From positions 1-42,413 of the forward strand of contig JAAVDA010000006.1 in NCBI GenBank assembly GCA_014802045.1: DNA of 42,413 bases. The letters run 5' to 3'. Below are positions 35,437 through 42,413 of this stretch, one piece after another. The stretch is from Bacteroides sp. (GTDB lineage: Bacteria; Bacteroidota; Bacteroidia; Bacteroidales; Muribaculaceae). The notes under the pieces are model-generated. The model did no database searches and was not told the DNA's origin. It saw only the letters and a program-made list of their open reading frames with translations. Within the stretch, counting starts at the first letter, position 1; every line of letters begins with the position of its first letter. The translations under genes and the position numbers were made by a program.

Positions 35437-37902
35437 TTATTTCTTGAATATGGAGTAGATTGTAGCAGCCATTGTGCCGAGAGAGGTGAAAGAAGACACA
35501 TAGCCAAGTATCTGAGCCCAGTTTGTACCACCATTTTTAGGTTTGGAGGGTACGATAATTTGACATCCCGGCTCTATAGTGCTTCCTCGTTTTGCCCGGG
35601 CCACAGTACCATTCATATAAACGATAAATGCTTTGTTCTTACGAGCACGTTCGCCGTAACCACCTGCCTGATCTATGTAATAGCCAAGTTTTTTACCCGG
35701 TACATATCCAACAACATTGGGATACATTACGTCGCCTGATATTTTAACTGTGGTAACTTCTTCGGGAATGGTGAGTTTGTCGCCGTCTCTGAGCACTACA
35801 TCATAATAGCTGCCCGGTTTTTCAAGAGCTTTTTCCAGATCAATACCCACGCTATACAGATCGGTGAGATTGAGCTGAGACATAGAGATTGAGTCTTCAT
35901 TATTCTGCAAAGCGAGTCTAACAGACTCATCGCGCGCTGCGACTTCTTCTTCTGTCATTTTACGCATGAGTCTGGCTCCGCGCAGATAAGCTCCGTCGAT
36001 TATGCCGCCCGCACGGTTGATAATTTCTGAAAGACGTTCGTTTCTACGCTGTAGAGCATATTCTCCCCCAAACAAAACACCTCCGTCTATTTCTATCAGT
36101 TGCTGGCTGACATATCCCGGAGACTGACGAATCTCAACTATATCATAGGGCATGAGTTTGAAATTCGGATCACCTTTCAGCATATGACCATCTCTGAGAG
36201 CGAAAGAGAACACTTCGGCAGTCTGCTCTGTTGGAGTGAGGCTCTCGGGATTAAGAATTCGCCGCGCTACGTCAACGCGTGCAGTAGAAGCTCCCTGCAT
36301 CAAACCACCGGCCATCACAATCAGATCTTCAACCGTTATGCCTTCGGCATAAGGATAATCACCGGGATTGGTTACTTGTCCGTTGATAGTAAGCTCTCCC
36401 TGATCCATAACTTCTTTAACGTCATAGACCATCACGATATCATTTCGGCGCAAGGGTATATCTGCCGCCTTACCGTTCATAACATCTCCTAAGGCTACAC
36501 TCACAGCTTCAAGGGTGAGGTCGTCGCCTTCACGATAGATGATAGCTCTATCGAGGTAGGCTCCCTCGCTGAGGCCCTCTGCGGATTTCAGAATCTGGCT
36601 CAGGGTGGAGGTGTTGGGAGTGATGGCATACATTCCCGGACGATTTACCGCACCGCGGAGTTCTATACGATTGGCAAACCGGTCAACTACCGCTCCAACA
36701 TTTACTATATCACCATCTTTAAGCTTATAAGATGCATATTCTCCGTTAGCCACATTAAATATCTCATTCTCCTTTCCGGTCTGACGGCTCACTGAGATAT
36801 GATCCGTATATGCATCTCCGGCAAATCCACCGGTATATTCAAGTAGCTTCGCAAGAGTTTCGCCATCGCGAAGCTCATAGTACATGGGGCGCTTTACATT
36901 TCCCTCTACATTTACAAGCTCTTCATATGGTGGAACTATAATCACATCACCTTCCTGCAACCTGACATTACCACCTTTTCCACCGAAAAGATAGTCATAG
37001 ACATCTACATTCATTATGCGTCGTCCGTCGCGGAGAACGTTGATATTGCGGAGAGAACCGATATCGTTAATGCCACCCGCACGATAGAGGGCATTAAACA
37101 CTGTGGAGAATGGTGAAAGGCGATATGATCCAGGCACTTTCACCTCGCCCATCACATTGACAAGAATAGAACGAATCTGGCCCAGAGTAAGATTTACGTC
37201 TGTTTCTTCGTCGGCAACGCCGGCATATTTAGATGCGAAGAGCTGACGTACACGCTTATTAGCCTGGTCAATGGTCAATCCATTAAGGTTTACCGGCCCT
37301 ATCTGCTCTACGATAATGCTTCCTTCCGGAGATATTATTTCACGAATCTGATCTTCACTTGCTCCCCAGACATCAATTATAACCTCGTCGCCGGGGCCAA
37401 GACGATAGTCGGAAGGAGTGGCCATGTTTTCATTCGGCTCAAAAGAGAGCGATTTATTGCTGAACACATCATGACCGAAAATTTTCTTCTCAATAATCGA
37501 GTCGGTTTCAAAAAGATAGGCCAATGAATCGGGCGCCATCTTAGCAAACACCGAATTCATTCTTCCGATAGTCTCTTCATCGGGTGCCTGTGCGGCCCTT
37601 AAACGGCTTTCTCGAGTGCCCTGAAGTTTTGCTCCTCTAGTGGAAGCATCTGTTTTATCTTTTCCGTTTTTATTCTTACTGTCGTCGGTCTCTGTGTCAT
37701 ATTGGGCGCGAAGACGCTCAATCTGTTCAGGAGTCACTCCTTTGGCAAGAAGCTCTTTGCCTATCTGCTGTTCGGTTTTACCTATGGCACTCTGCCTCTT
37801 AATATAGTCTATCACTTGCTGATCAGTCATCTTAGCCACAGCCGTCAATGAGACAATCAGCGTGGTGATGAGGAGTCCTATCCTGAGAAGCGGTTTCAAC
37901 AT
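35437..37902 (-). CDS. Wza-like polysaccharide export protein with multiple SLBB domains
   Basis: This 821-residue protein has a signal peptide (about residues 1-23), a charged linker (about 70-110), then a Poly_export domain beginning at YRLGPGDEVIIDVWGASEDQ (about 160-235). At least five SLBB-like repeats follow, each recognisable by segments such as VMGEVKVPGSYRL, VEGNVKRPMYYEL, LRGAVNRPGMYAI, INGQVTNPGDYPY and ISGDVMYPNVVGY. A hydrophobic C-terminal segment (LGYVSSFTSLGTMAATIYSI) may insert in the outer membrane, as in Wza. E. coli Wza has about 380 residues; the long multi-SLBB form is common in Bacteroidetes. It lies 15 bases after the initiating transferase gene. Confidence 0.92.
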   Translation of the reverse strand: MLKPLLRIGLLITTLIVSLTAVAKMTDQQVIDYIKRQSAIGKTEQQIGKELLAKGVTPEQIERLRAQYDTETDDSKNKNGKDKTDASTRGAKLQGTRESRLRAAQAPDEETIGRMNSVFAKMAPDSLAYLFETDSIIEKKIFGHDVFSNKSLSFEPNENMATPSDYRLGPGDEVIIDVWGASEDQIREIISPEGSIIVEQIGPVNLNGLTIDQANKRVRQLFASKYAGVADEETDVNLTLGQIRSILVNVMGEVKVPGSYRLSPFSTVFNALYRAGGINDIGSLRNINVLRDGRRIMNVDVYDYLFGGKGGNVRLQEGDVIIVPPYEELVNVEGNVKRPMYYELRDGETLAKLLEYTGGFAGDAYTDHISVSRQTGKENEIFNVANGEYASYKLKDGDIVNVGAVVDRFANRIELRGAVNRPGMYAITPNTSTLSQILKSAEGLSEGAYLDRAIIYREGDDLTLEAVSVALGDVMNGKAADIPLRRNDIVMVYDVKEVMDQGELTINGQVTNPGDYPYAEGITVEDLIVMAGGLMQGASTARVDVARRILNPESLTPTEQTAEVFSFALRDGHMLKGDPNFKLMPYDIVEIRQSPGYVSQQLIEIDGGVLFGGEYALQRRNERLSEIINRAGGIIDGAYLRGARLMRKMTEEEVAARDESVRLALQNNEDSISMSQLNLTDLYSVGIDLEKALEKPGSYYDVVLRDGDKLTIPEEVTTVKISGDVMYPNVVGYVPGKKLGYYIDQAGGYGERARKNKAFIVYMNGTVARAKRGSTIEPGCQIIVPSKPKNGGTNWAQILGYVSSFTSLGTMAATIYSIFKK

Positions 37903-37917
37903 TTTATATAAATCGTT

Positions 37918-39051
37918 TTATTGTTTATTATTTTTTCCAGCTTCATTAGCCTGGTGGAGGCGAATACGTCTTGATAGCCAGAAATTGACTAAAGTCCATA
38001 TAATGATATCGAGCAAGAGAAGGAGGTTGACCTCAATATAGCGCGATATAAAAATATTAATCAGACTGAAAAGCACGGCCGAAATCACAATCACCACCAT
38101 AGCCACACGCTGGGGAATTCCGAGAGCCAAGAGTTTATGGTGAATGTGGGTTTTATCCGGGAGGAAAGGATTGCCGTGACGACGGATGCGATGGAGGAAC
38201 ACGCGTGCCACGTCAAAGCAAGGTATGAGAAGGGGGGAGAGGGCGAAAATAATTGGATTGGTATGGAACATGGGTAACTTCTCGGGAGTATCATGCAGAA
38301 TTGTGAGTCCCTCGAACACAAGGAGCAGACCGATTGTCAGACTGCCGGTGTCGCCCATAAATATTTTCTTACCACGGTCAGGGTTGCCAAACACGTTGTA
38401 GTAAAAGAACTGCATGAGCACTCCAAGAGATGCAAAAGAGAGCATTGCGTGGACAGGCTTACCCATCATGAGAAATGCTATGCCATAAATAATGAATGCT
38501 GCGCTCGACAGGCCGGAGCACAAGCCATCTATACCATCAATAAGGTTAATGGCATTAATCACATAGACTACCACCAGAAGTGTGAGCGGTATACCAAGCC
38601 ATGGGGAAATCTGATTTAGTGCGATGACTCCGTGAAGATCCACTATGCACAGTCCACCCCCGACGAGGAGAACAGCGCAAAAAATCTGAATAATAAATTT
38701 AGCGCGATACCTTACACCTATGAGGTCGTCGGCCATACCGGTAAGGTATAGCATCAGGAGCGCACAGAATCCAAACGCCACGGATTGGGCATTCATCCGC
38801 ATAAGATATTCTATCTCGATATCACCCAGAAGATATGCCATTCCGAGAAGAAGGGAGACTGAGAAACAAATCACTGGGGTGAAAGCAATTCCGCCGAGAC
38901 GAGGCACGGCTCCACGATGAATTTTACGTTCGTCCGGCACGTCGAACAGTTTTCGCCGGTAGGACACCAGTAAAATCTGCGGGATTAGAATTCCTGCAAA
39001 GAGTATGCTCAGAAGTAGAGCAAGCAATGATTCAATTATCCAGGACGTCAT
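37918..39051 (-). CDS. WecA/TagO/MraY-family undecaprenyl-phosphate phosphoglycosyltransferase
   Basis: A 377-residue polytopic protein of the family that loads a sugar phosphate onto undecaprenyl phosphate, starting O-antigen or capsule repeat synthesis. Motifs: PRLGGIAF, MADDLIGVRYR with the catalytic Asp pair, NAINLIDGIDGLCSGLS, FMGDTGSLTIGL and the soluble HIHH motif in DKTHIHHKLLALG, which marks WecA/TagO rather than MraY. About 11 membrane spans are predicted. It heads the minus-strand export operon, about 265 bases after the likely transcription start. The sugar (GlcNAc or another HexNAc) cannot be told from sequence. Confidence 0.93.
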   Translation of the reverse strand: MTSWIIESLLALLLSILFAGILIPQILLVSYRRKLFDVPDERKIHRGAVPRLGGIAFTPVICFSVSLLLGMAYLLGDIEIEYLMRMNAQSVAFGFCALLMLYLTGMADDLIGVRYRAKFIIQIFCAVLLVGGGLCIVDLHGVIALNQISPWLGIPLTLLVVVYVINAINLIDGIDGLCSGLSSAAFIIYGIAFLMMGKPVHAMLSFASLGVLMQFFYYNVFGNPDRGKKIFMGDTGSLTIGLLLVFEGLTILHDTPEKLPMFHTNPIIFALSPLLIPCFDVARVFLHRIRRHGNPFLPDKTHIHHKLLALGIPQRVAMVVIVISAVLFSLINIFISRYIEVNLLLLLDIIIWTLVNFWLSRRIRLHQANEAGKNNKQ

Positions 39052-39350
39052 GGCGTGGTGTTTTTTAGTTTAGATTCAAGAATGAGGTTTCTGAGAAGTA
39101 TAGTAAAGAGAAGGACGGTCGGGAATACCCCCCCCCATGCACAACACAAGCAACTGTGTATCAGTAGCTTTATGGCCGCCGACAGTGTCATGCTTTATTT
39201 GGAGAGCAGTAGTCATACGCGTAATCGATTAGTGTGTCTGATGGCCGAAGAGTCAAGCGATGCGGCCTAAAGAGATGCCACGTAAGCCCCAAAAGGGAGT
39301 TGCGCGACACACCCTTTGTTTGCAAAGTTAATGTATATTATTTAACAATC
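39052..39350 (-). other. Untranslated leader of the export operon
   Basis: No gene is seen in this stretch of about 300 bases. It contains a run of nine C on the plus strand (39128-39136, G9 in the transcript) and a 5-bp inverted repeat GGCCG/CGGCC (39243-39247 with 39263-39267). From the promoter at its right end it would be transcribed as an unusually long leader of about 265 nt. Confidence 0.55.
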
Positions 39351-39354
39351 CAAA
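39323..39354 (-). promoter_or_regulatory. Consensus promoter of the export-queuosine operon
   Basis: On the minus strand TTTG (39354-39351), a 20-base spacer and TAACTTTG (39330-39323) give an exact match to the Bacteroidetes consensus. The -33 box abuts the stop codon of the upstream lipoprotein gene. Transcription should start near 39318. Confidence 0.8.
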
Positions 39355-39765
39355 TTAATATTTACGGAAAGTTATCCTTACCTTATCGGAGAGAAGCACC
39401 ATGTGACTTCCTGAAAGAGATTCAACCTTGAATGTGGTGGTCTGGTCATATATATACCATTGACTTAGCTGTGCGACCGATGTGATGGGAAATTCGAGGG
39501 TAAGCCGGTCGCCTTCATACGTCATATTTCCGGCCACCATTCCGGCACCGGTTAGGTTTACGGTGTGGAGATACAGGCAATAATATAGCTGCTGGGGGCC
39601 GGTGACCTGCTCTGTAGACAGGTTTTCCACCTCCATCACTTGCCACTGACCGTCGAGATCGCCATTGATTCCGCCCTTACGGCATCCGGACATTAATGCC
39701 AGAAAGGCCATTATGGAGATTGCGACAAGCAGTCTATGGATAGGAATAATTATCGTGGTTTTCAT
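39355..39765 (-). CDS. Small lipocalin-like lipoprotein
   Basis: A 136-residue lipoprotein: a signal sequence with a lipobox ending LALMSGC and a beta-rich mature domain beginning GQWQVMEVENL, the usual opening of Bacteroidetes lipocalin-like domains, and ending with strands such as HMVLLSDKVRITF. ATG 39765 overlaps the Wzi-family stop in an ATGA junction and is preferred; an in-frame ATG at 39771 would add two residues. Coupling to the Wzi-family gene suggests a surface or outer-membrane accessory role. No specific function is recognised. Confidence 0.75.
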   Translation of the reverse strand: MKTTIIIPIHRLLVAISIMAFLALMSGCRKGGINGDLDGQWQVMEVENLSTEQVTGPQQLYYCLYLHTVNLTGAGMVAGNMTYEGDRLTLEFPITSVAQLSQWYIYDQTTTFKVESLSGSHMVLLSDKVRITFRKY

Positions 39766-41249
39766 AGCCATCCTGTTTTTTTAATTGAAAGCATCATGCC
39801 GAAGCTGGGGCCAAGCATCGCCCCTCCATCAGAGGCTATGGAGAATGTGGCCTGCCACCCCGGAAGACGCGAGGGTGTAAAGGTGGTTTCGAGCAGTGTG
39901 TTGAAATTTCGGGCAATCTCACGGGTAGGCGAGCCATATGTCCCCCAGCTACGGGCATAGCTCAGGAGCACACGATAGCTCAGCCATGAAAGAGGTTGGC
40001 CTTCCCATCCGAGGTGATGGCCTTTCACACGGTTGTGGCGGAAGCGTATATACCCGTCCTGATTATAAATCGGAGAAATTATGAGTGGGTTTCCGATACC
40101 CATGCCCCAGTGTTGCCAGGCATTGTAAATTCCATGATTATAGTAGTCGTCGCGGCCACTCACCTGCTCGGGAATCTCAGGAGTGTGGTCCCAATAGACA
40201 GGGCCGGCCTGATCTTTCGTGTAGAGATATTCGTAGACGAGAGTCTTTATAAAGGGATTGCGGGGGAAAGTCATTTCATAGCCAAGCAGCATATCGCGCC
40301 ATGTGTAGTCAACAAACATCATCGAATGGTCTTCGAAGAAGTGGTCATAATACAGGCGTGCAGACCATTCGCTGTCGCGTGGCACCCAACTGAGACGGAA
40401 ATTCCAGTCGCCCGTATGGTTTCCATACACATTGGTCTGCTCCCCGATCGGCGTGTCATTTCCGCCCGATGACGGATAGAGCACCTTCAGCCAGTCTTTT
40501 ATCCCATTAGGCATATCAATCATCTTGTCGCCATTGAAAGCCTTTCCGCCAAACTGGGCACCCATCTCCAGACCTCCCTCTATCTCAAACGGCATCACAT
40601 CAGGTCTGGCTATACGCAAATACCCTCCCTTTGCATGAAAGAGCACATCTTCGGTGTATATCCGGCTGGATTTTGCAAAATCCTTCTGCCATTTGTCGTC
40701 AGTGAAAAAACCATAGGAAAGATAACCCTTGACCGCAAGCCAACCCCGTGTGAACGGCACGCTTACATATTCGGGGATTGCGATGCGAGCCTGCGGTATT
40801 GGTCTGGCGTTGGTGGAGAACAGCATATTCCCGCTTGAGAGACGCGGGTTATTGAATCCGCTACTGCGCTCCTTGCTGCCCACGCTGAGTTCGAGACACC
40901 TATAGCGAAGGTCGGCATATAGTTGCTGCACAATAAATGGCGAAGTAAAGTTCCATGCTGCGGCAAGATCAACCCCGGCTCCCCAACTCAGCTTTTTATC
41001 GTAGCGACGTGTTGCGTCGTGGAACACTCCGGCTCTCACATATCCGCTGTTTTTTTCTATAGAGGAGAGTCCGAAGCGATTGTTCACAAGCCAGAAAGGA
41101 GTATGGGCGCCGGTGCTCAAGCCGGCCGAAACCTCAGCAGAGTAGCGCACCAGACTATCGGGAACTGTGATGGCACGCGCAGTGCTCCCGCAAGCGACAA
41201 TAAGCACAGCGAGGAGAATACGCATAACTATAGTTTTGGGTATGGTCAT
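39762..41249 (-). CDS. Wzi-family capsule assembly outer-membrane protein
   Basis: A 495-residue secreted beta-barrel protein of the Capsule_assem_Wzi family. It has a signal peptide (cut near STARA), an N-terminal segment SAGLSTGAHTPFWLVNNRFG typical of the family, many amphipathic strands rich in Trp and Tyr, and late segments QDGYIRFRHNRVKGHHLGWEG broken by conserved aromatic residues. E. coli Wzi is a lectin-like barrel that holds capsule on the surface; the same job is likely but not proven here. A downstream ATG at 41225 is an alternative start. It is coupled to the lipocalin-like lipoprotein and adjoins the export operon. Confidence 0.9.
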   Translation of the reverse strand: MTIPKTIVMRILLAVLIVACGSTARAITVPDSLVRYSAEVSAGLSTGAHTPFWLVNNRFGLSSIEKNSGYVRAGVFHDATRRYDKKLSWGAGVDLAAAWNFTSPFIVQQLYADLRYRCLELSVGSKERSSGFNNPRLSSGNMLFSTNARPIPQARIAIPEYVSVPFTRGWLAVKGYLSYGFFTDDKWQKDFAKSSRIYTEDVLFHAKGGYLRIARPDVMPFEIEGGLEMGAQFGGKAFNGDKMIDMPNGIKDWLKVLYPSSGGNDTPIGEQTNVYGNHTGDWNFRLSWVPRDSEWSARLYYDHFFEDHSMMFVDYTWRDMLLGYEMTFPRNPFIKTLVYEYLYTKDQAGPVYWDHTPEIPEQVSGRDDYYNHGIYNAWQHWGMGIGNPLIISPIYNQDGYIRFRHNRVKGHHLGWEGQPLSWLSYRVLLSYARSWGTYGSPTREIARNFNTLLETTFTPSRLPGWQATFSIASDGGAMLGPSFGMMLSIKKTGWL

Positions 41250-41270
41250 ATCCGAAATAGTTTAGCGGCG

Positions 41271-41278
41271 CAAAGTTA
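41271..41278 (-). promoter_or_regulatory. -7 promoter box for the Wzi-family gene
   Basis: Minus-strand TAACTTTG matches TAnnTTTG, 21 bases before the ATG at 41249. The -33 position holds TGTG at 19 bases distance, a partial match to TTTG. Confidence 0.55.
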
Positions 41279-41384
41279 CGCATTTTTTTCGTTGTGTCAC
41301 AGCCCTATGGTTCTTTTAGTCCTCATTTACAAAAATTAATGAATAAATCAGACCAAATTCGACCTATGCATCCCAGGCATTATA

Positions 41385-41392
41385 TACCTTTG
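41385..41392 (+). promoter_or_regulatory. -7 promoter box for hypF
   Basis: TACCTTTG matches TAnnTTTG and ends 8 bases before the hypF ATG. No clear -33 box is seen. An AGGAG stretch (41394-41398) lies between the box and the start codon, too close to be a normal ribosome-binding site. Confidence 0.45.
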
Positions 41393-41400
41393 CAGGAGTT

Positions 41401-42413
41401 ATGGATAAAGACTGCGCGAAATCAGATGCCGACTGGCTCAGAATAGATGTGAAAGGCGTGGTGCAGGGAGTAGGATTCCGGCCCACGGTCTATCGTGTAG
41501 CCACAGCCATGTGCCTTGACGGCACGGTTGAGAACACATCTTCCGGAGCCACTATATTAATGAGAGCCGACCGCTCTACCGCTTGCCGGCTCATTGAGCG
41601 CGTGGAGTCGCTCTTGCCACCTATGGCAACCATAGAGAGCATCGAAATCAGAGCTTGTAGCCCTCCAGAAAATATGCGCGGCTTCCGGATTGCAGGAAGT
41701 AGCGGAGGTGAGGCTATAGATGTGGCCCGTATAAGCCCTGATGTGGCCATCTGCAGAGAGTGTCTGCGCGATTTTGCCGGTGCGCCACGGCGGCGCGACT
41801 ACCCCCTTACCAACTGCACCCATTGTGGTCCTCGATTCTCAATAACCACTGCAGTGCCCTACGACCGGCGGCAGACTACCATGGCATCGTTTGCCATGTG
41901 TGAGGACTGCGCACGCGAATATTCCGACCCTACCGACCGGAGATTTCACGCCCAGCCAGTGGCATGCAATCACTGCGGCCCCACCTACTCTATGCGGCTG
42001 CCGGACGGTGGCGTCACGACTGATTTCAATGGCATAATTTCGCACTGTGTGGAAATCATCACTGCCGGAGGCATCGTGATGGTGAAAGCCATGGGAGGAT
42101 ATAATCTGCTGACTGATGCGACCGACAATGACGCCGTGGAGCGTCTTCGATTATTGAAACACCGCCCGAGAAAACCGTTTGTGGTTATGGCTCCTGACAT
42201 TGACATGGCCCGGGAAATAGCCGCTACAACTCTAGAAGAAGAGCAGCTGCTCTGCTCTTGGCGGGCGCCGGCTGTGATCTGTCGGGCACGAAGCAGCAAC
42301 GAGATTGCGCCCGAGGTTGCGCCCGGCTGCCACACTATTGGAATAATGCTTCCTTATATGGCATTCCAGCATCGGTTGCTTGAGCGGCTACATGGGCCGG
42401 TGGTGGTGACGAG
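41401..42413 (+). CDS. hypF: Hydrogenase maturation carbamoyltransferase HypF (5' part)
   Basis: HypF makes the thiocarbamoyl group on HypE that becomes the cyanide ligand of [NiFe]-hydrogenase. The window holds the first 337 complete codons; the rest lies beyond the right edge, so the C-terminal Kae1-like part is not seen. Domains in order: an acylphosphatase domain (residues 15-100, with VKGVVQGVGFRPTVYR), two zinc-finger-like units (CRECL...NCTHCG, then CEDC...CNHCGP, about 117-196), and the YrdC-like domain from about 215 (GGIVMVKAMGGYNLLTDAT and LKHRPRKPFVVM). Its presence suggests a [NiFe]-hydrogenase in this organism, though no hydrogenase or other hyp gene is in the window. Confidence 0.95.
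   Translation, partial: MDKDCAKSDADWLRIDVKGVVQGVGFRPTVYRVATAMCLDGTVENTSSGATILMRADRSTACRLIERVESLLPPMATIESIEIRACSPPENMRGFRIAGSSGGEAIDVARISPDVAICRECLRDFAGAPRRRDYPLTNCTHCGPRFSITTAVPYDRRQTTMASFAMCEDCAREYSDPTDRRFHAQPVACNHCGPTYSMRLPDGGVTTDFNGIISHCVEIITAGGIVMVKAMGGYNLLTDATDNDAVERLRLLKHRPRKPFVVMAPDIDMAREIAATTLEEEQLLCSWRAPAVICRARSSNEIAPEVAPGCHTIGIMLPYMAFQHRLLERLHGPVVVT

Larger units (their letters stand above)
41250..41400. other. Divergent control region between the Wzi-family gene and hypF
   Basis: This AT-rich intergenic stretch of 151 bases carries oppositely directed -7 boxes at each end, with no gene between. The two start regions are about 115 bases apart, close enough for shared control. Confidence 0.55.

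Overview
This window looks like a chromosomal core segment of a Bacteroidales bacterium. I suspect the Muribaculaceae (S24-7) side of the order, but that is inference from gene order, codon use and remembered homologues, not a search. Supporting signs: promoters follow the Bacteroidetes pattern (-7 TAnnTTTG, sometimes with a -33 TTTG-like box about 20 bp upstream) and ribosome-binding sites are weak. LysS, MraY, FtsZ and the class B PBP have the extended forms typical of the phylum, and DUF6057, capsule-type Wzi and SLBB export proteins are present. I saw no rRNA, tRNA, CRISPR array, insertion sequence or prophage gene.

Layout. 1-336: a perfect 7-bp G-rich tandem repeat, then hairpins and a G8 tract. 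337-3298: a DUF6057-like membrane protein and a lipoprotein combining a CxxCH haem-type motif with a TolB-like beta-propeller. 3339-4018: FtsB/DivIC-like protein and a small membrane protein. 4336-8252: overlapping genes coaX, an outer-membrane protein, lptC-like and a CNNM/CorC-type protein. 8459-9338: greA and a HIT protein behind a structured leader. 9584-13765: lysS, gpsA, pgi. 13844-16019: a secreted endonuclease/exonuclease/phosphatase-fold protein and a DUF2130 coiled-coil protein. 16213-31335: the division and cell wall (dcw) cluster in the order rsmH, ftsL-like, ftsI-type PBP, murE, mraY, murD, ftsW, murG, murC, ftsQ, ftsA, ftsZ; mraZ is absent from its usual place.

After ftsZ the strand switches. 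31353-32255 is an AraC-type regulator. 39051 down to 32387 is one compact minus-strand operon: a WecA/TagO-like initiating phosphoglycosyltransferase, a Wza-like SLBB export protein, a Wzz-like chain-length protein, a GH73-type glucosaminidase, queF and queC. It has a near-consensus promoter and a leader of about 265 nt. 41249-39355 is a Wzi-family outer-membrane protein coupled to a small lipoprotein. From 41401 hypF reads divergently and is cut by the window end.

Together the window is dominated by envelope biogenesis: peptidoglycan precursor synthesis and division (dcw, FtsB-like), LPS transport (LptC-like), and polysaccharide initiation, export and surface assembly. Housekeeping genes (lysS, greA, gpsA, pgi, coaX, queC/queF) are interspersed. 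I found no clear new defence or mobile system. The most unusual items are the haem-motif/propeller lipoprotein unit, the glucosaminidase-plus-queuosine tail of the export operon, the greA leader with a terminator-like hairpin, the near-leaderless promoters, and the palindrome standing where mraZ would be expected.
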